Part shown: in pieces, positions 1 to 6,855 of the stretch | How positions within the stretch are numbered: position 1 is the first letter of the stretch | How the letters are laid out: every line of letters starts with the position of its first letter | Source: an uncultured Bacilli bacterium | GTDB taxonomy: Bacteria; Bacillota_I; Bacilli_A; RF39; UBA660 | Direction of reading: 5' to 3' | Assembly (NCBI GenBank): GCA_947632625.1 | Contig: CANRPZ010000018.1 | Location: 1-17,359 of the forward strand | DNA length: 17,359 nucleotides | Program-made: the position numbers and the translations under genes | The notes under the pieces: generated by a model | What the model was told of the DNA's origin: nothing | Seen by the model: the letters and a program-made list of their open reading frames with translations, nothing else | Database searches by the model: none

Positions 1-6
1 TTAAGC

Positions 7-46
7 AAAAAATCAGAAAAAGTTTTCAACATTCTTCTGATTTTTT
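7..46 (-). terminator. Bidirectional intrinsic terminator
   Basis: A 12-bp perfect stem (AAAAAATCAGAA at 7-18 pairing with TTCTGATTTTTT at 35-46) closes a 16-nt loop and is followed by a T-rich tract on either strand. It would end the leftward transcript of the Rpn-family gene, and can also serve a gene entering from the left. A second, weaker 7-bp hairpin (88-94 with 110-116) sits just after the stop codon. Read directly from the sequence. Confidence 0.75.
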
Positions 47-116
47 ATTTTCTTTTATTTTTTACGGAAACTCAAAATATTTTCATTAAAACATATAAAA
101 AAGAAAACCATGTTTT

Positions 117-983
117 TTAGTTTTCTTCTTTTAGCTTTTCTATTTCTTCTACTGATAAGCCAGTTGCTTCTGCAATTTGTTCTATTGGAATAGTTCCAAA
201 TTGTAAGAATTTTTTGGCAATAGAATGTGTAGCTTCATTTTTACCTTTTTCTAGTCCTTTTTCAAGTCCTTCATCCATACCGGTTTCTTTGGCATCTGCT
301 ATTTGTTGACGATGCTTCTCTTCCAAATCATAATATCCTGCAAATTCTGGGTCTGTGCTTAATTCTTTTACTGTTCTTACTACAGACATATATTCTTCAT
401 CCCCTTTGTAGAAATCTAGAAGCTCATTTATCGTTTTCTTCTCTTTTAGTAACTTGGCAAACTTCTTTATTTCTTTACCTACATTATAGGTGCTATTTTC
501 ACAATTTTCAAGTATTATATGATAGGAAATATAATTCTCAAACTCGATATGTCCTTCTTTATCTTGTACTCGAAATGTTAAGATTGGCTCTTTTGTTTGA
601 TAATAATTATAATTATCAAAGTTTATTAAGATGACATTTGAATACTGATGATTGGATGTGGTGGTTTCCACTATTTTACTTAATGCATACATACCATTTT
701 TAATTAGGATATGTTTTTGATAATACTGGTTCATTTCTACAATGACTTGCATATGATCATTAATTCTTATGGTCATATCAGTGGCTTGTTTCTTTTGATT
801 CGGGTTTCTTTTGGAAATCTCTTCTCCACTTATGTAAGTTGCGTAAAACAACTCTTCTTTATCAATACCAGTTATTTCACTTATGACACTTGATACTACT
901 TTTCTACTTTTTAAATTGGTCATGAAAGCCTTAAACATCCAATCATTTTTTAAGTTAATGACTCTTTCATCGATATCTAGCAT
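117..983 (-). CDS. Rpn-family PD-(D/E)XK nuclease (recombination-promoting nuclease / putative transposase)
   Basis: The 288-aa protein looks like a full-length member of the Rpn / TIGR01784 family (PD-(D/E)XK nuclease family transposase). The N-terminus has the family's LKNDWMFKAF opening (11-20). The nuclease core shows Asp69 in ATDMTIRI and the E-x-[NQ] motif in VIVEMNQ (Glu83, Asn85), the expected metal ligands. The C-terminus has the usual charged GLEKGLEKGK linker (about 237-247) and a small helical domain. Family members are metal-dependent DNases linked to RecA-independent recombination; many are scattered, variable paralogues. The ATG start has a strong GGAGGTGAG site 5 nt upstream. 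The gene stands alone between terminators. Family assignment is firm; the actual role is not known. Confidence 0.85.
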   Translation of the reverse strand: MLDIDERVINLKNDWMFKAFMTNLKSRKVVSSVISEITGIDKEELFYATYISGEEISKRNPNQKKQATDMTIRINDHMQVIVEMNQYYQKHILIKNGMYALSKIVETTTSNHQYSNVILINFDNYNYYQTKEPILTFRVQDKEGHIEFENYISYHIILENCENSTYNVGKEIKKFAKLLKEKKTINELLDFYKGDEEYMSVVRTVKELSTDPEFAGYYDLEEKHRQQIADAKETGMDEGLEKGLEKGKNEATHSIAKKFLQFGTIPIEQIAEATGLSVEEIEKLKEEN

Positions 984-1002
984 GTATTCTCACCTCCAGT
1001 TC

Positions 1003-1020
1003 TAGGGGTAATACCCTCTA
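1003..1020. promoter_or_regulatory. Imperfect inverted repeat in the Rpn gene leader (possible operator)
   Basis: TAGGGGTAATACCCTCTA reads as TAG-GGGT-AAT-ACCC-(T)-CTA, a near-palindrome with one extra base in the right arm. It lies directly upstream of the GGAGGTGAG ribosome binding site of the Rpn-family gene. It could be a repressor operator or an mRNA hairpin. Its GC-rich core stands out in a very AT-rich leader. Function is inference. Confidence 0.35.
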
Positions 1021-1065
1021 CTTTATATATACAACGTAAATTAGGGATTTCCTTTTTTTACACAC

Positions 1066-1090
1066 AAAAAAAAGATAGATTTTCTATCCT
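1066..1090 (-). terminator. Intrinsic terminator of the exported surface-protein gene
   Basis: On the minus strand a short GATAG/CTATC stem with a 5-nt loop is followed by eight T residues (1066-1073), about 30 bp past the stop codon of the gene ending at 1122. Typical rho-independent terminator. Confidence 0.7.
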
Positions 1091-1121
1091 TTCTTAACTA
1101 CACTTTTTTTCCTAGTATTTT

Positions 1122-1796
1122 TTAAGGTGTTTCCGTATCACTTGCTATAGCATAAGCAATAGCAGAAACTCCAGCTTCAAAACTTTTTCCAAAAATTTCA
1201 TTAGTAGCATTTTCATCTATCCATAAACGAAGCTCGTAAGTTTTTGATTCTCCTTCTTTTTCCGTTACCTCGGTACCACTTTGAACATTTACTTTTTTAC
1301 CCTTTAAAGTACCAGTTGCAAGTTCATACGTTGCATCTATTTTTTTACCTTCAAAAGATAAAGAAGAAGCACTATTGGTTAATTTACTTTGTTCTGATGT
1401 TAAAGCACTTAACTTTTTAGCAGTAGCAACCGCTCCACCTTGTTCCATGAAAGAATAATTAATTAAATCAATATTTAAAGTATTATTTTTACTTGCATCA
1501 TCTACTAGTTCACTTAAATAAATTGTATATTGAGCATCTAAAGTACAATTGTTTTTTATTGTAAATACATAAGGTTGTTGTTTTAATCCCTTTTCGTCTT
1601 CCATAGGATAAGTATTATCTAAACGAATAGATTCTCCTTCGCTTTGCAAATCCACTACAAAACAACCAGATTTAATAATATTTTCATTTTCTTGCACAGA
1701 GGTAACTTTCCATAAGGCATAACTACTTGAAACGAATAAGACAGCTACCATAGCTATAGAAATAACTGCTAATGAAACTCGATACCCTAAACGCAT
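1122..1796 (-). CDS. Exported or membrane-anchored surface protein, TasA/camelysin-like architecture
   Basis: The 224-aa protein starts with a short basic segment and a long hydrophobic stretch (about 7-28, VSLAVISIAMVAVLFVSSSY), followed by ALWKVT and the motif SGCFVVDL. This signal-plus-short-spacer layout resembles proteins processed by the special signal peptidase SipW (TasA, camelysin/CalY). The rest is polar and beta-rich with only two cysteines (in SGCFVVDL and NNCTLDA), possibly one disulfide. No catalytic motif is visible. The ATG is preceded by AGGTGAT at 5-nt spacing, and a good sigma-A promoter lies immediately upstream, so the gene is monocistronic. Extracellular location is likely from the sequence; relation to TasA-type matrix fibres is only a resemblance. 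No SipW gene lies in the window. Confidence 0.55.
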   Translation of the reverse strand: MRLGYRVSLAVISIAMVAVLFVSSSYALWKVTSVQENENIIKSGCFVVDLQSEGESIRLDNTYPMEDEKGLKQQPYVFTIKNNCTLDAQYTIYLSELVDDASKNNTLNIDLINYSFMEQGGAVATAKKLSALTSEQSKLTNSASSLSFEGKKIDATYELATGTLKGKKVNVQSGTEVTEKEGESKTYELRLWIDENATNEIFGKSFEAGVSAIAYAIASDTETP

Positions 1797-1828
1797 ATAT
1801 AATCACCTATTTTCATTTTTCTATTACT

Positions 1829-1857
1829 ATTATAAAATAAAAATAATTTTCCTACAA
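1829..1857 (-). promoter_or_regulatory. Sigma-A-type promoter of the surface-protein gene
   Basis: On the minus strand TTGTAG (1852-1857) and TATAAT (1829-1834) are separated by exactly 17 bp. The -10 matches consensus fully and the -35 in four of six positions. It lies just after the stop codon of the ylbL-like gene and 33 bp before the ATG at 1796, so the surface protein is transcribed separately. Confidence 0.65.
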
Positions 1858-1860
1858 GTC

Positions 1861-2871
1861 CTAACTTGCATTTTTTAATGCCTCAACGGCTTCCTCTAAA
1901 GTTTTCACCGCAATCAAATTTAATTTCAAATGTTTTTCCTCTTTTATTTTTTTCGCTTCTTCATAATTTTCTATAGGACATAAAAAGATATCTGCATGTT
2001 TTTTTTCAGCTCCTAAAAGCTTATATTTAATTCCACCAATTTCACCAACATTTCCCTCTATATCAATCGTTCCAGTACCGACAATTTTTTTCCCTTTGGT
2101 AATATCTTCTTCAACCAGTTGATTGTAAATTGCTAAAGCGCTCATCAAACCTCCACTCGCTCCCGATTCCTTTTCCTCGGTTTTAATCGTAATATTAGGA
2201 TTGGTTTTGTATTCATATTTATTTGCAATACTAATGCCAATCTTTAAAGCGCCTTCCATTTCATAAACGACTGCATGGCAAAGAACATTTTTATCCTCTC
2301 TTAACACCAAAACCTCTACAGAATCTCCTTTTTGTAACGTATTAATATAGGTTTGTAAATCCACAAGTTGGCTAAATTCTTGATCATTAATTTTTAAAAC
2401 AATATCTCCTAATTGTAAATCGGTATTCGCTTCCTCCGTTAAATAAATAATAATTGGATGCGTGGTTTCGATACTGATTTCTTTTCCAGCTAACTTATAA
2501 GCACTCATAGTAGCGTAATCCAATCCTTCTTCTAAAAAAATTCGATCCCTTTTAATCGATTCGTCGATATCTTCATTTTGCATTGTAATCTCTTTCACTG
2601 GTACTAAATCCCAATTGGGAATAATATAGGACAGTAAAACAAAAGGGATATTTCCTTTCATCATCGAAACATAAGAAAGAGAAAAAGAACCTTCTTCTTT
2701 ATATCCATTTTCCACTTGGATACGATCTTTTAAATCGATAGTTCCTCCTGGTCTATAAACAACATAGGGAAGCTCAAAGAAGAAAAAGAAAAATAAAACC
2801 CCTAAAGTGAGTAAAAATTTGTAATTTTCTTTTATGTATTTTTTTATAGTTTCATATAATTTATTAAACAT
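1861..2871 (-). CDS. ylbL: YlbL/SepM-family membrane-anchored PDZ-Lon (S16) serine protease
   Basis: The 336-aa length is close to that of B. subtilis YlbL. One N-terminal membrane helix (about 19-38) is followed by an extracytoplasmic PDZ domain (about 125-215) and a C-terminal Lon-type protease domain (about 220-336). The catalytic dyad is visible: Ser239 in GASGGLM and Lys284 in GGIKYKLLGA. No ATPase domain is present, as expected for this family. In B. subtilis, YlbL helps end the DNA-damage checkpoint by degrading the division inhibitor YneA; in streptococci SepM trims a peptide pheromone. The gene diverges from ylbJ across only 41 bp, and ylbJ and ylbL are also neighbours in Bacillus. 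The ATG start has GGTGAT upstream. Family assignment is strong; the substrate here is inference. Confidence 0.88.
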   Translation of the reverse strand: MFNKLYETIKKYIKENYKFLLTLGVLFFFFFFELPYVVYRPGGTIDLKDRIQVENGYKEEGSFSLSYVSMMKGNIPFVLLSYIIPNWDLVPVKEITMQNEDIDESIKRDRIFLEEGLDYATMSAYKLAGKEISIETTHPIIIYLTEEANTDLQLGDIVLKINDQEFSQLVDLQTYINTLQKGDSVEVLVLREDKNVLCHAVVYEMEGALKIGISIANKYEYKTNPNITIKTEEKESGASGGLMSALAIYNQLVEEDITKGKKIVGTGTIDIEGNVGEIGGIKYKLLGAEKKHADIFLCPIENYEEAKKIKEEKHLKLNLIAVKTLEEAVEALKNAS

Positions 2872-2912
2872 AAAGCATCACCATAATTATTATAGCAAAG
2901 GAAAGGGAAAAT

Positions 2913-3821
2913 ATGAAATCGTTTTTAAAAAGAAATGGTATACTTTTTTTTATTTTTTTCTTCATCTTTTTATTATTCCGTTACAATAGCCAATTTCAAA
3001 GATGTTTATTAAATGGTTGTATTTTATTTATGGAAAACGTGTTTCCCTTTCTTTTTCCTATGCTTATTCTAAATGATTTTTTAATCAACTATCAATTTGA
3101 ATTTTTAATTGAAAAAACATTTCATAAACTTTTTAAACCCCTTTTCGGCTTCACACCTTTAGTTTCTACTATTTTTGTTTTATCTTTATTTTCGGGGACT
3201 CCTACCAATGCTTACCTAATAACAAATTTAGTAAAAGAAAAAAAATTAAAAAAAGAAGACGCGAGTGTCATTTTAACCTACTCTTGTTTTTTAAATCCTT
3301 TGTTTTTATATTCTATTTTAAATACAATTTTTTCGAATTCTCAATGGGTTTTTAGTATAATGGCTTTAGAATATTTTTTTAATTTTTTAATTGCCTTTTT
3401 CTATCGTAAATACCCTTATGAAGAAATAAAAAAAGAAAACAAAGAACCTATTCCCTTTTTCTCTTTGCTCCCCAAAAGTCTAAAAAAAAGTCTCGATACA
3501 CTCCTTCTTATTCTAGGAACAATTTTATTTTATTTACTTTTATGTGAAGGTTTAAATTTCTTTATTTCCAATACTTTGATAAATTGTCTTTTAAATGGAC
3601 TATTAGAAGCAACGGGTGGTCTTATTAAACTTTCTTTTTTAAATATCAGCTTTTATTTAAAAAGAATAATTGCTGCTCTTTTTATATCCTTTATGGGATT
3701 TAGTATTCATACCCAAATTAAAAATATTATTCTAGAAGAACAAATTTCTTATAAACCTTTTTTAAAAGCTCGAATCTTTCAGGCTATCTTATCCGCAGGT
3801 TGCTTCATAATAATTTCCTAA
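2913..3821 (+). CDS. ylbJ: YlbJ-like sporulation integral membrane protein (nucleoside-recognition/gate fold)
   Basis: The 302-aa polytopic membrane protein has about seven or eight hydrophobic helices. The segment around 35-130 carries family landmarks: ENVFPFLFPMLI, the SGTPTNAYLI turn (SGYPAGAK in typical YlbJ), and CFLNPLFLYSIL. YlbJ is a sigma-E-controlled sporulation membrane protein in Bacillus, needed for normal spore resistance; its transported substrate is not established. This copy is about 100 residues shorter than the Bacillus protein, probably through shorter loops and C-terminus. The ATG follows a purine-rich AGGAAAGGG. The 3' end overlaps the convergent pseudopilin gene by 33 bp. 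Divergent pairing with the ylbL-like gene supports the assignment. Confidence 0.75.
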   Translation: MKSFLKRNGILFFIFFFIFLLFRYNSQFQRCLLNGCILFMENVFPFLFPMLILNDFLINYQFEFLIEKTFHKLFKPLFGFTPLVSTIFVLSLFSGTPTNAYLITNLVKEKKLKKEDASVILTYSCFLNPLFLYSILNTIFSNSQWVFSIMALEYFFNFLIAFFYRKYPYEEIKKENKEPIPFFSLLPKSLKKSLDTLLLILGTILFYLLLCEGLNFFISNTLINCLLNGLLEATGGLIKLSFLNISFYLKRIIAALFISFMGFSIHTQIKNIILEEQISYKPFLKARIFQAILSAGCFIIIS

Positions 3822-4388
3822 AGAAGGTTTATTAGGAAAAGCACTATCTAAATTTAAAATATCTTGTTTTTCGCCAATATAGAAAAATTCTAAATCATCT
3901 AAAGTATTTTTAGACGTACTACTGACAATAATGGGAACATTGATTTTTACACTAAAAAATTCACCATTCTCTTTTAAGGAAAGTTGAGAAAGACTAGAAC
4001 GATAGGTCACACATTGAAAAGCTATCTTTGTAAAATCATTTTCTTTTTGTAACAGCCACTTTTCTGTTCCATTTGGATTCGTATAAGATACTTTATCTTC
4101 TTCAATCGTTAAAACCCCCGAGGTTCCATCTTTATAAAAGAAGGTAATACTTGTAAGAGTATTCGTTGCACTATCGGATAGCCCAACTAATTTTTTTTCT
4201 AAAAAATCCGTTTCAATTGTTTTAATAATCATAGCTCTCGTTTGTTGATTTTCAAGATTAAAATCCGTGTTATGATTATTATAACGAACATCAACCAATA
4301 AACGAAACAAAAAAATAATGACAATCGAAATAAGCGCCACACTTATAATTAATTCCACTAATGTAATTCCTTTATTATCTAATTTCAT
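3789..4388 (-). CDS. Type IV pilin-like protein (pseudopilin, PilW/GspJ-like)
   Basis: The 199-aa protein begins with a class III signal sequence: short positive leader MKLDNKG, cleavage after Gly7, then ITLVELIISVALISIVIIFL with the required Glu at +5. The remaining ~170 residues form a polar soluble domain typical of minor pilins. It would be inserted in the membrane and processed by a prepilin peptidase, none of which is in the window. Its ATG overlaps the stop of the upstream pseudopilin in an ATGA arrangement, so the two are translationally coupled. The 3' end overlaps ylbJ on the opposite strand by 33 bp. Whether this serves competence, adhesion or secretion cannot be told from the sequence. 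Confidence 0.75.
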   Translation of the reverse strand: MKLDNKGITLVELIISVALISIVIIFLFRLLVDVRYNNHNTDFNLENQQTRAMIIKTIETDFLEKKLVGLSDSATNTLTSITFFYKDGTSGVLTIEEDKVSYTNPNGTEKWLLQKENDFTKIAFQCVTYRSSLSQLSLKENGEFFSVKINVPIIVSSTSKNTLDDLEFFYIGEKQDILNLDSAFPNKPSLGNYYEATCG

Positions 4389-4972
4389 ACTATTTCCCCC
4401 AAACTTAAAGTCGAATAATAAAATTGGCAGCCCTCTTCATTTGGGTTACATTTTTCGCCATCTTTTGTTTCGGTAAACTCAATTATAATTCGGTACCCTT
4501 CTTTTCCTTTTCCCCCGATTGTTTTTAAATATTGAGCCATATGGTCATTGACTTGTAAAAAGACCTCACAAATACCTGTAGAATTGGTACATTCTTGTAA
4601 TTCACTTAAATCATTAAAAGTTAAATATAAAGCATTAATATGTAACTCTTCTCTTAATGTTTCACACAAACCCAAATTATCCTCTTCATTTAAAAAAATA
4701 TCACTACGACATCCAAAAGGATTTAAAAGAAATAGTGGTTTTGCTGGATCACTTTTATTTAATTCAATCGTTGCTAAATCCAAACGAAAATTACGAAAAA
4801 ATTTTTCGATATAATACGTACGATATAAATAACTTGTATCATCAAATTTTAATCGATTTTTTTCATTACGAATAAGGGAACTATAAGAAGAATAAAGAAT
4901 TAGCAAAGACACAGTTAAAACAGAAACCACAATTAAAGTCTCAATAAAAACGAAGCCCTTCTTATTCTTCAT
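4385..4972 (-). CDS. Type IV pilin-like protein (pseudopilin), first gene of a coupled pair
   Basis: The 195-aa product has the prepilin motif KKG then FVFIETLIVV, with Gly6 as cleavage site and Glu at +5, followed by a hydrophobic helix to about residue 30. The extracellular part has six cysteines arranged as three close pairs (GCRSD...GLCET, ECTNSTGIC, KCNPNEEGC), suggesting disulfide stapling and an exported location. I chose ATG at 4972 over the upstream GTG at 4981: the GTG would sit directly on the AGGA site and only a few bases from the predicted transcript start. The gene follows a near-consensus promoter and overlaps the next pseudopilin by 4 bp. Confidence 0.72.
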   Translation of the reverse strand: MKNKKGFVFIETLIVVSVLTVSLLILYSSYSSLIRNEKNRLKFDDTSYLYRTYYIEKFFRNFRLDLATIELNKSDPAKPLFLLNPFGCRSDIFLNEEDNLGLCETLREELHINALYLTFNDLSELQECTNSTGICEVFLQVNDHMAQYLKTIGGKGKEGYRIIIEFTETKDGEKCNPNEEGCQFYYSTLSLGEIV

Positions 4973-4992
4973 ATTATTCACATCCTATAAAT

Positions 4993-5021
4993 ATTATAGT
5001 AAATCTCCGTGATTTTGTAAA
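4993..5021 (-). promoter_or_regulatory. Sigma-A promoter of the pseudopilin pair
   Basis: TTTACA (5016-5021) and TATAAT (4993-4998) on the minus strand are separated by 17 bp, almost ideal. The implied start near 4986 leaves a leader of about 14 nt with AGGA, which supports the ATG at 4972 as the start. Confidence 0.75.
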
Positions 5022-5061
5022 GAAATACGATAAAAAAACATATAATACCATAGGTGATTAT

Positions 5062-5268
5062 ATGTTTAACAATGGACCATGCCCACCCTATAAAAATAAT
5101 CGAGGTGGAGGTTTTTTTTCAATTATTGCCATCTTTGCAATCTGTATTTTAATTTTTTATCAACTCTTAATAACACTAATTCTTCCCTTACGTTTTAATA
5201 TTTTTATTTTATTATTAGAAATTTTTATCTTAATTTTTTTGCTCTATCGAGTAATATGGCCGCACTAA
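5062..5268 (+). CDS. Small two-helix membrane protein, unknown function
   Basis: The 68-aa protein has a polar N-terminus rich in Pro, Gly and Asn (MFNNGPCPPYKNNRGGG), then two hydrophobic segments (about 18-38 and 44-64). I do not recognise the family. It is supported as a real gene by a clean AGGTGAT site 5 nt before the ATG and by its membrane-protein composition in a gap between two minus-strand genes. A TATAAT (5041-5046) lies 15 bp before the start; the same bases read CATATAAT, which fits the -10 of sigma-E/K sporulation promoters (CATANNNT), but no good -35 was found for either type. The last 39 bp overlap the convergent ysxE-like gene. Confidence 0.6.
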   Translation: MFNNGPCPPYKNNRGGGFFSIIAIFAICILIFYQLLITLILPLRFNIFILLLEIFILIFLLYRVIWPH

Positions 5269-6126
5269 TTCCTCTGTAATAAAAAGATAATCTAAAGCTT
5301 CCCGAACATTTTTAACAGAATGAAATTCCGTATCAGAAAATTGAATTTTGGAAGGAATCGATATCAATAGAAAAAATAATTTTTTTTCATCTTCACTTAA
5401 ACTAACTTTTGCCAAGTAGTGCTCTAAAACAACATCAAAATGTATATCAAAATAATTATTTCGATAAAAGCTTACTAAATCCATTACAGGAGAATCTATA
5501 CGATAATCTTCCCAACTAATTAAATAATCATCATCTGCTTTAAAAAAGTGATCCAAACAAACTTTATTGTGAATTAAACAAACTCGTTTTTTCGTCTCCT
5601 CTTTTACAAGGTCATACCAGCGATCTAATTCACTACTCGAAAAATCTAAAGCGGCAAAGAGTTTATAACTATTTCGAATAAAAGAATAATGAGAAGGTGA
5701 CATATAGATTTCTTTTTTTATATCTTCATATAAAGTATTATAATAATTTTGTAAATACACAATATTTTCTTTTATCTTATCGTATATTTCTTTAAAATCA
5801 TCTATTGTCACCGTTTTATAATACGTTGTTTTATTATGTAAATTACTTAATACATTCACTAAATCCAAAGCTTTTTGCTCTTTGGGCATAGAAACGCCTT
5901 CTATATACTCATAAACATTGACATCATTACGAGACTCATCGATTAATTTAGGAAAATTGTGAAAGTTTCGACTACTTAAATACGCATATAAATCTTTTAT
6001 ACTTTTATTTGATTTTTCTTTAACCACAAAATCTCCCGATGTGGTATTTAAAACCATTGCTTTTCCTAAAATAGTATAACGATAAGGTTTATAAATTTGC
6101 TTTAAAACATCAATCGACTTATTCAT
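5230..6126 (-). CDS. ysxE: YsxE/CotS-family spore-coat protein, degenerate kinase fold
   Basis: The 298-aa protein resembles the aminoglycoside-phosphotransferase-like CotS/YsxE/YutH group of spore-coat proteins. A C-lobe motif CLIHNKVCLDHFF (183-195) stands where kinases have HGDxHxxN, and SWEDYRIDSPVMDL (204-217) stands where they have DFxxxxxxxxxxDL. The catalytic Asp of HGD is replaced (His186-Asn187-Lys188), which also occurs in YsxE-like proteins, so phosphotransfer is doubtful. The start codon overlaps the end of the SpoVID-like gene by 8 bp. In B. subtilis spoVID is likewise followed directly by ysxE, a strong positional argument. The protein would act in the mother cell at the forming coat. 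Confidence 0.75.
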   Translation of the reverse strand: MNKSIDVLKQIYKPYRYTILGKAMVLNTTSGDFVVKEKSNKSIKDLYAYLSSRNFHNFPKLIDESRNDVNVYEYIEGVSMPKEQKALDLVNVLSNLHNKTTYYKTVTIDDFKEIYDKIKENIVYLQNYYNTLYEDIKKEIYMSPSHYSFIRNSYKLFAALDFSSSELDRWYDLVKEETKKRVCLIHNKVCLDHFFKADDDYLISWEDYRIDSPVMDLVSFYRNNYFDIHFDVVLEHYLAKVSLSEDEKKLFFLLISIPSKIQFSDTEFHSVKNVREALDYLFITEELVRPYYSIEQKN

Positions 6127-6805
6127 CTATATATGGAATAATAATTTTATTTCCTACCGTAATATTTTCCAGTGTATTGTATTCCTTTAAAGTTGCTTCA
6201 TCAACGTTATACATTTGACAAATACTTTCAATGGAATCATTATTATTTACAATATGAATATGATAAGTTGCAAACTCACTTTCCTTATTTTCAACAGAAT
6301 CTAGTATAATGTTTTCACTTTCTTTATCTAATCTCTCGTCGTTACTTTCTTCTTCTATTTTTTCCGTTTCTTCTATTTCTTCTATAGGAAACATTTCGTT
6401 TATTTCTTCCATCACGGATTCACGAACAGTTTCTTTTTCTTTATCTTCCTCAACAATTTCTTCCATTTCTTCTTTTTCTTCTTCTTTTTCTGATGCCGTT
6501 AGGGAAAATTCAATATTTACTCTTAACGTATTGTCATTAATAACCTCATAAGTAAAATCCGTAATTTCAAAATCAATCGAATCTTTTAAAATATTTTCCG
6601 TAACCTCTAAAGTAAAAGGCAATTTGTAAAGAAATGATTCCTTATTTACACTAACCTCATGTGTCTTATATTCTCCAGATATAATAAATTCTCCATCAAT
6701 AGAAGCTTCATGAATGGCAAGTTCATGCTCTAAAGATATACTACAAATTTCTGCTATTTTTGTTTCAAAAGTAATATCTTTGGTGTAAGGCACTATACTC
6801 TTCAT
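6119..6805 (-). CDS. spoVID: Short SpoVID-like spore-coat morphogenetic protein with C-terminal LysM
   Basis: The 228 aa fall into three parts. Residues 1-103 match the SpoVID N-terminal domain pattern (SISLEHELAIHE, then GEFIISGEYKTHE, then F.YKLPFTLEV, then IDFEITDFTYEV). Residues 104-178 are a highly acidic, mostly Glu linker. Residues 180-226 are a LysM domain (YHIHIVNNNDSIESICQMYN...TVGNKIIIPY). SpoVID links SpoIVA at the forespore surface to coat proteins, and its LysM can bind lipid II; the B. subtilis protein is over twice as long, the difference being the linker. The ATG is preceded by AAAGGG at 9 nt. It is coupled to the ysxE-like gene (8-bp overlap) and lies 44 bp after lon, with a candidate sigma-E promoter in that gap. 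N-terminal homology is by eye. Confidence 0.75.
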   Translation of the reverse strand: MKSIVPYTKDITFETKIAEICSISLEHELAIHEASIDGEFIISGEYKTHEVSVNKESFLYKLPFTLEVTENILKDSIDFEITDFTYEVINDNTLRVNIEFSLTASEKEEEKEEMEEIVEEDKEKETVRESVMEEINEMFPIEEIEETEKIEEESNDERLDKESENIILDSVENKESEFATYHIHIVNNNDSIESICQMYNVDEATLKEYNTLENITVGNKIIIPYIDE

Positions 6806-6827
6806 ATAATCAAACCCTTTCTATTTA

Positions 6828-6855
6828 ACTATATGAGAGCGATTTAAATTTATGA
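6828..6855 (-). promoter_or_regulatory. Candidate sigma-E promoter for the spoVID-ysxE pair
   Basis: On the minus strand CATATAGT (6828-6835) fits the sigma-E -10 CATANNNT, and TCATAAA (6849-6855) fits the first five positions of the -35 KMATATT, with a 13-bp spacer. The -35 overlaps the lon stop codon. Mother-cell control is expected, since spoVID is a sigma-E gene in B. subtilis. The AT-rich background makes chance matches possible. Confidence 0.4.

Noticed and set aside
711..893. Plus-strand frame inside the Rpn gene
   Set aside because: Opposite the conserved nuclease core; no ribosome binding site.
4548..4875. Two overlapping plus-strand frames inside the pseudopilin gene
   Set aside because: Both lie opposite a well-supported pseudopilin with prepilin motif, promoter and coupling; no ribosome binding sites or recognisable domains.
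6309..6551. Plus-strand open frame rich in Ser
   Set aside because: It is the antisense of the Glu-rich linker in the SpoVID-like protein (GAA/GAG read as TTC/CTC, giving Ser and Phe); it has no ribosome binding site.
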